Of a DNA stretch of 5,804 bases, positions 5,780 through 5,804 are shown piece after piece (the stretch's first letter is position 1; the number at the start of each line of letters is the position of its first letter). This DNA comes from Minisyncoccota bacterium (GTDB lineage Bacteria; Verrucomicrobiota; Lentisphaeria; Oligosphaerales; MVZH01), in contig JAIPIM010000266.1 in the NCBI GenBank assembly GCA_021734725.1, positions 1-5,804 of the forward strand, written 5' to 3'. The translations under genes were made by a program, and so were the position numbers. The notes under the pieces were generated by a model. That model ran no database searches, was not told the DNA's origin, and saw only the letters and a list, made by a program, of their open reading frames with translations.

Positions 5780-5804
5780 TCAGCCGCACAAGAAGCGCAT
5801 TTGG
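5780..5804 (+). other. downstream of sulfatase, nothing recognisable
   Basis: The last 25 bases after the sulfatase stop show no terminator hairpin, start codon with ribosome binding site, or repeat within the window. Confidence 0.5.

Overview
This window reads as a chromosomal stretch of a free-living Gram-negative-type bacterium. The type of sulfatase, and a nuclease-fold hypothetical protein of a kind I associate with that group, suggest the PVC superphylum (Planctomycetota / Lentisphaerota / Kiritimatiellota) or a neighbour such as Hydrogenedentota. No rRNA or other phylogenetic marker is present, so this placement is an inference. All five complete genes lie on the + strand. I see no tRNA, rRNA, CRISPR array, insertion sequence or phage gene.

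Layout: (1) bases 1-56 may hold the last 17 codons of an upstream gene. (2) A leader of about 126 nt precedes a potassium-transport unit. It consists of ktrB (183-1859, TrkH/KtrB membrane subunit with an extra four-helix N-terminal region), an 85-nt gap with a long inverted repeat, and ktrA (1945-2643, single RCK cytosolic gating ring subunit). (3) A membrane HAMP-PAS protein without a kinase domain follows, at 2643-3362, overlapping ktrA by one base. (4) Twelve bases later comes a 282-residue protein (3375-4223). I read it as a PD-(D/E)XK/MmcB-like fold whose E-x-K signature is replaced by Q-C-Y, with a helical insertion and a cysteine cluster. (5) After 32 nt comes a complete S1-family formylglycine sulfatase (4256-5779) with no signal peptide.

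KtrB and KtrA should form a K+ uptake system: KtrB dimers conduct the ion and an octameric KtrA ring gates them in response to nucleotides. The translationally coupled HAMP-PAS protein has sensor and signal-relay modules but no output domain, so it may modulate the transporter or partner with a kinase or phosphatase elsewhere. The nuclease-like gene and the sulfatase are close enough to be cotranscribed, but nothing in the sequence ties them functionally to potassium transport.

The points most worth a second look are the voltage-sensor-like N-terminus of KtrB, the kinase-less HAMP-PAS gene coupled to ktrA, the apparently degenerate nuclease fold with clustered cysteines, and the two competing hairpins between ktrB and ktrA.
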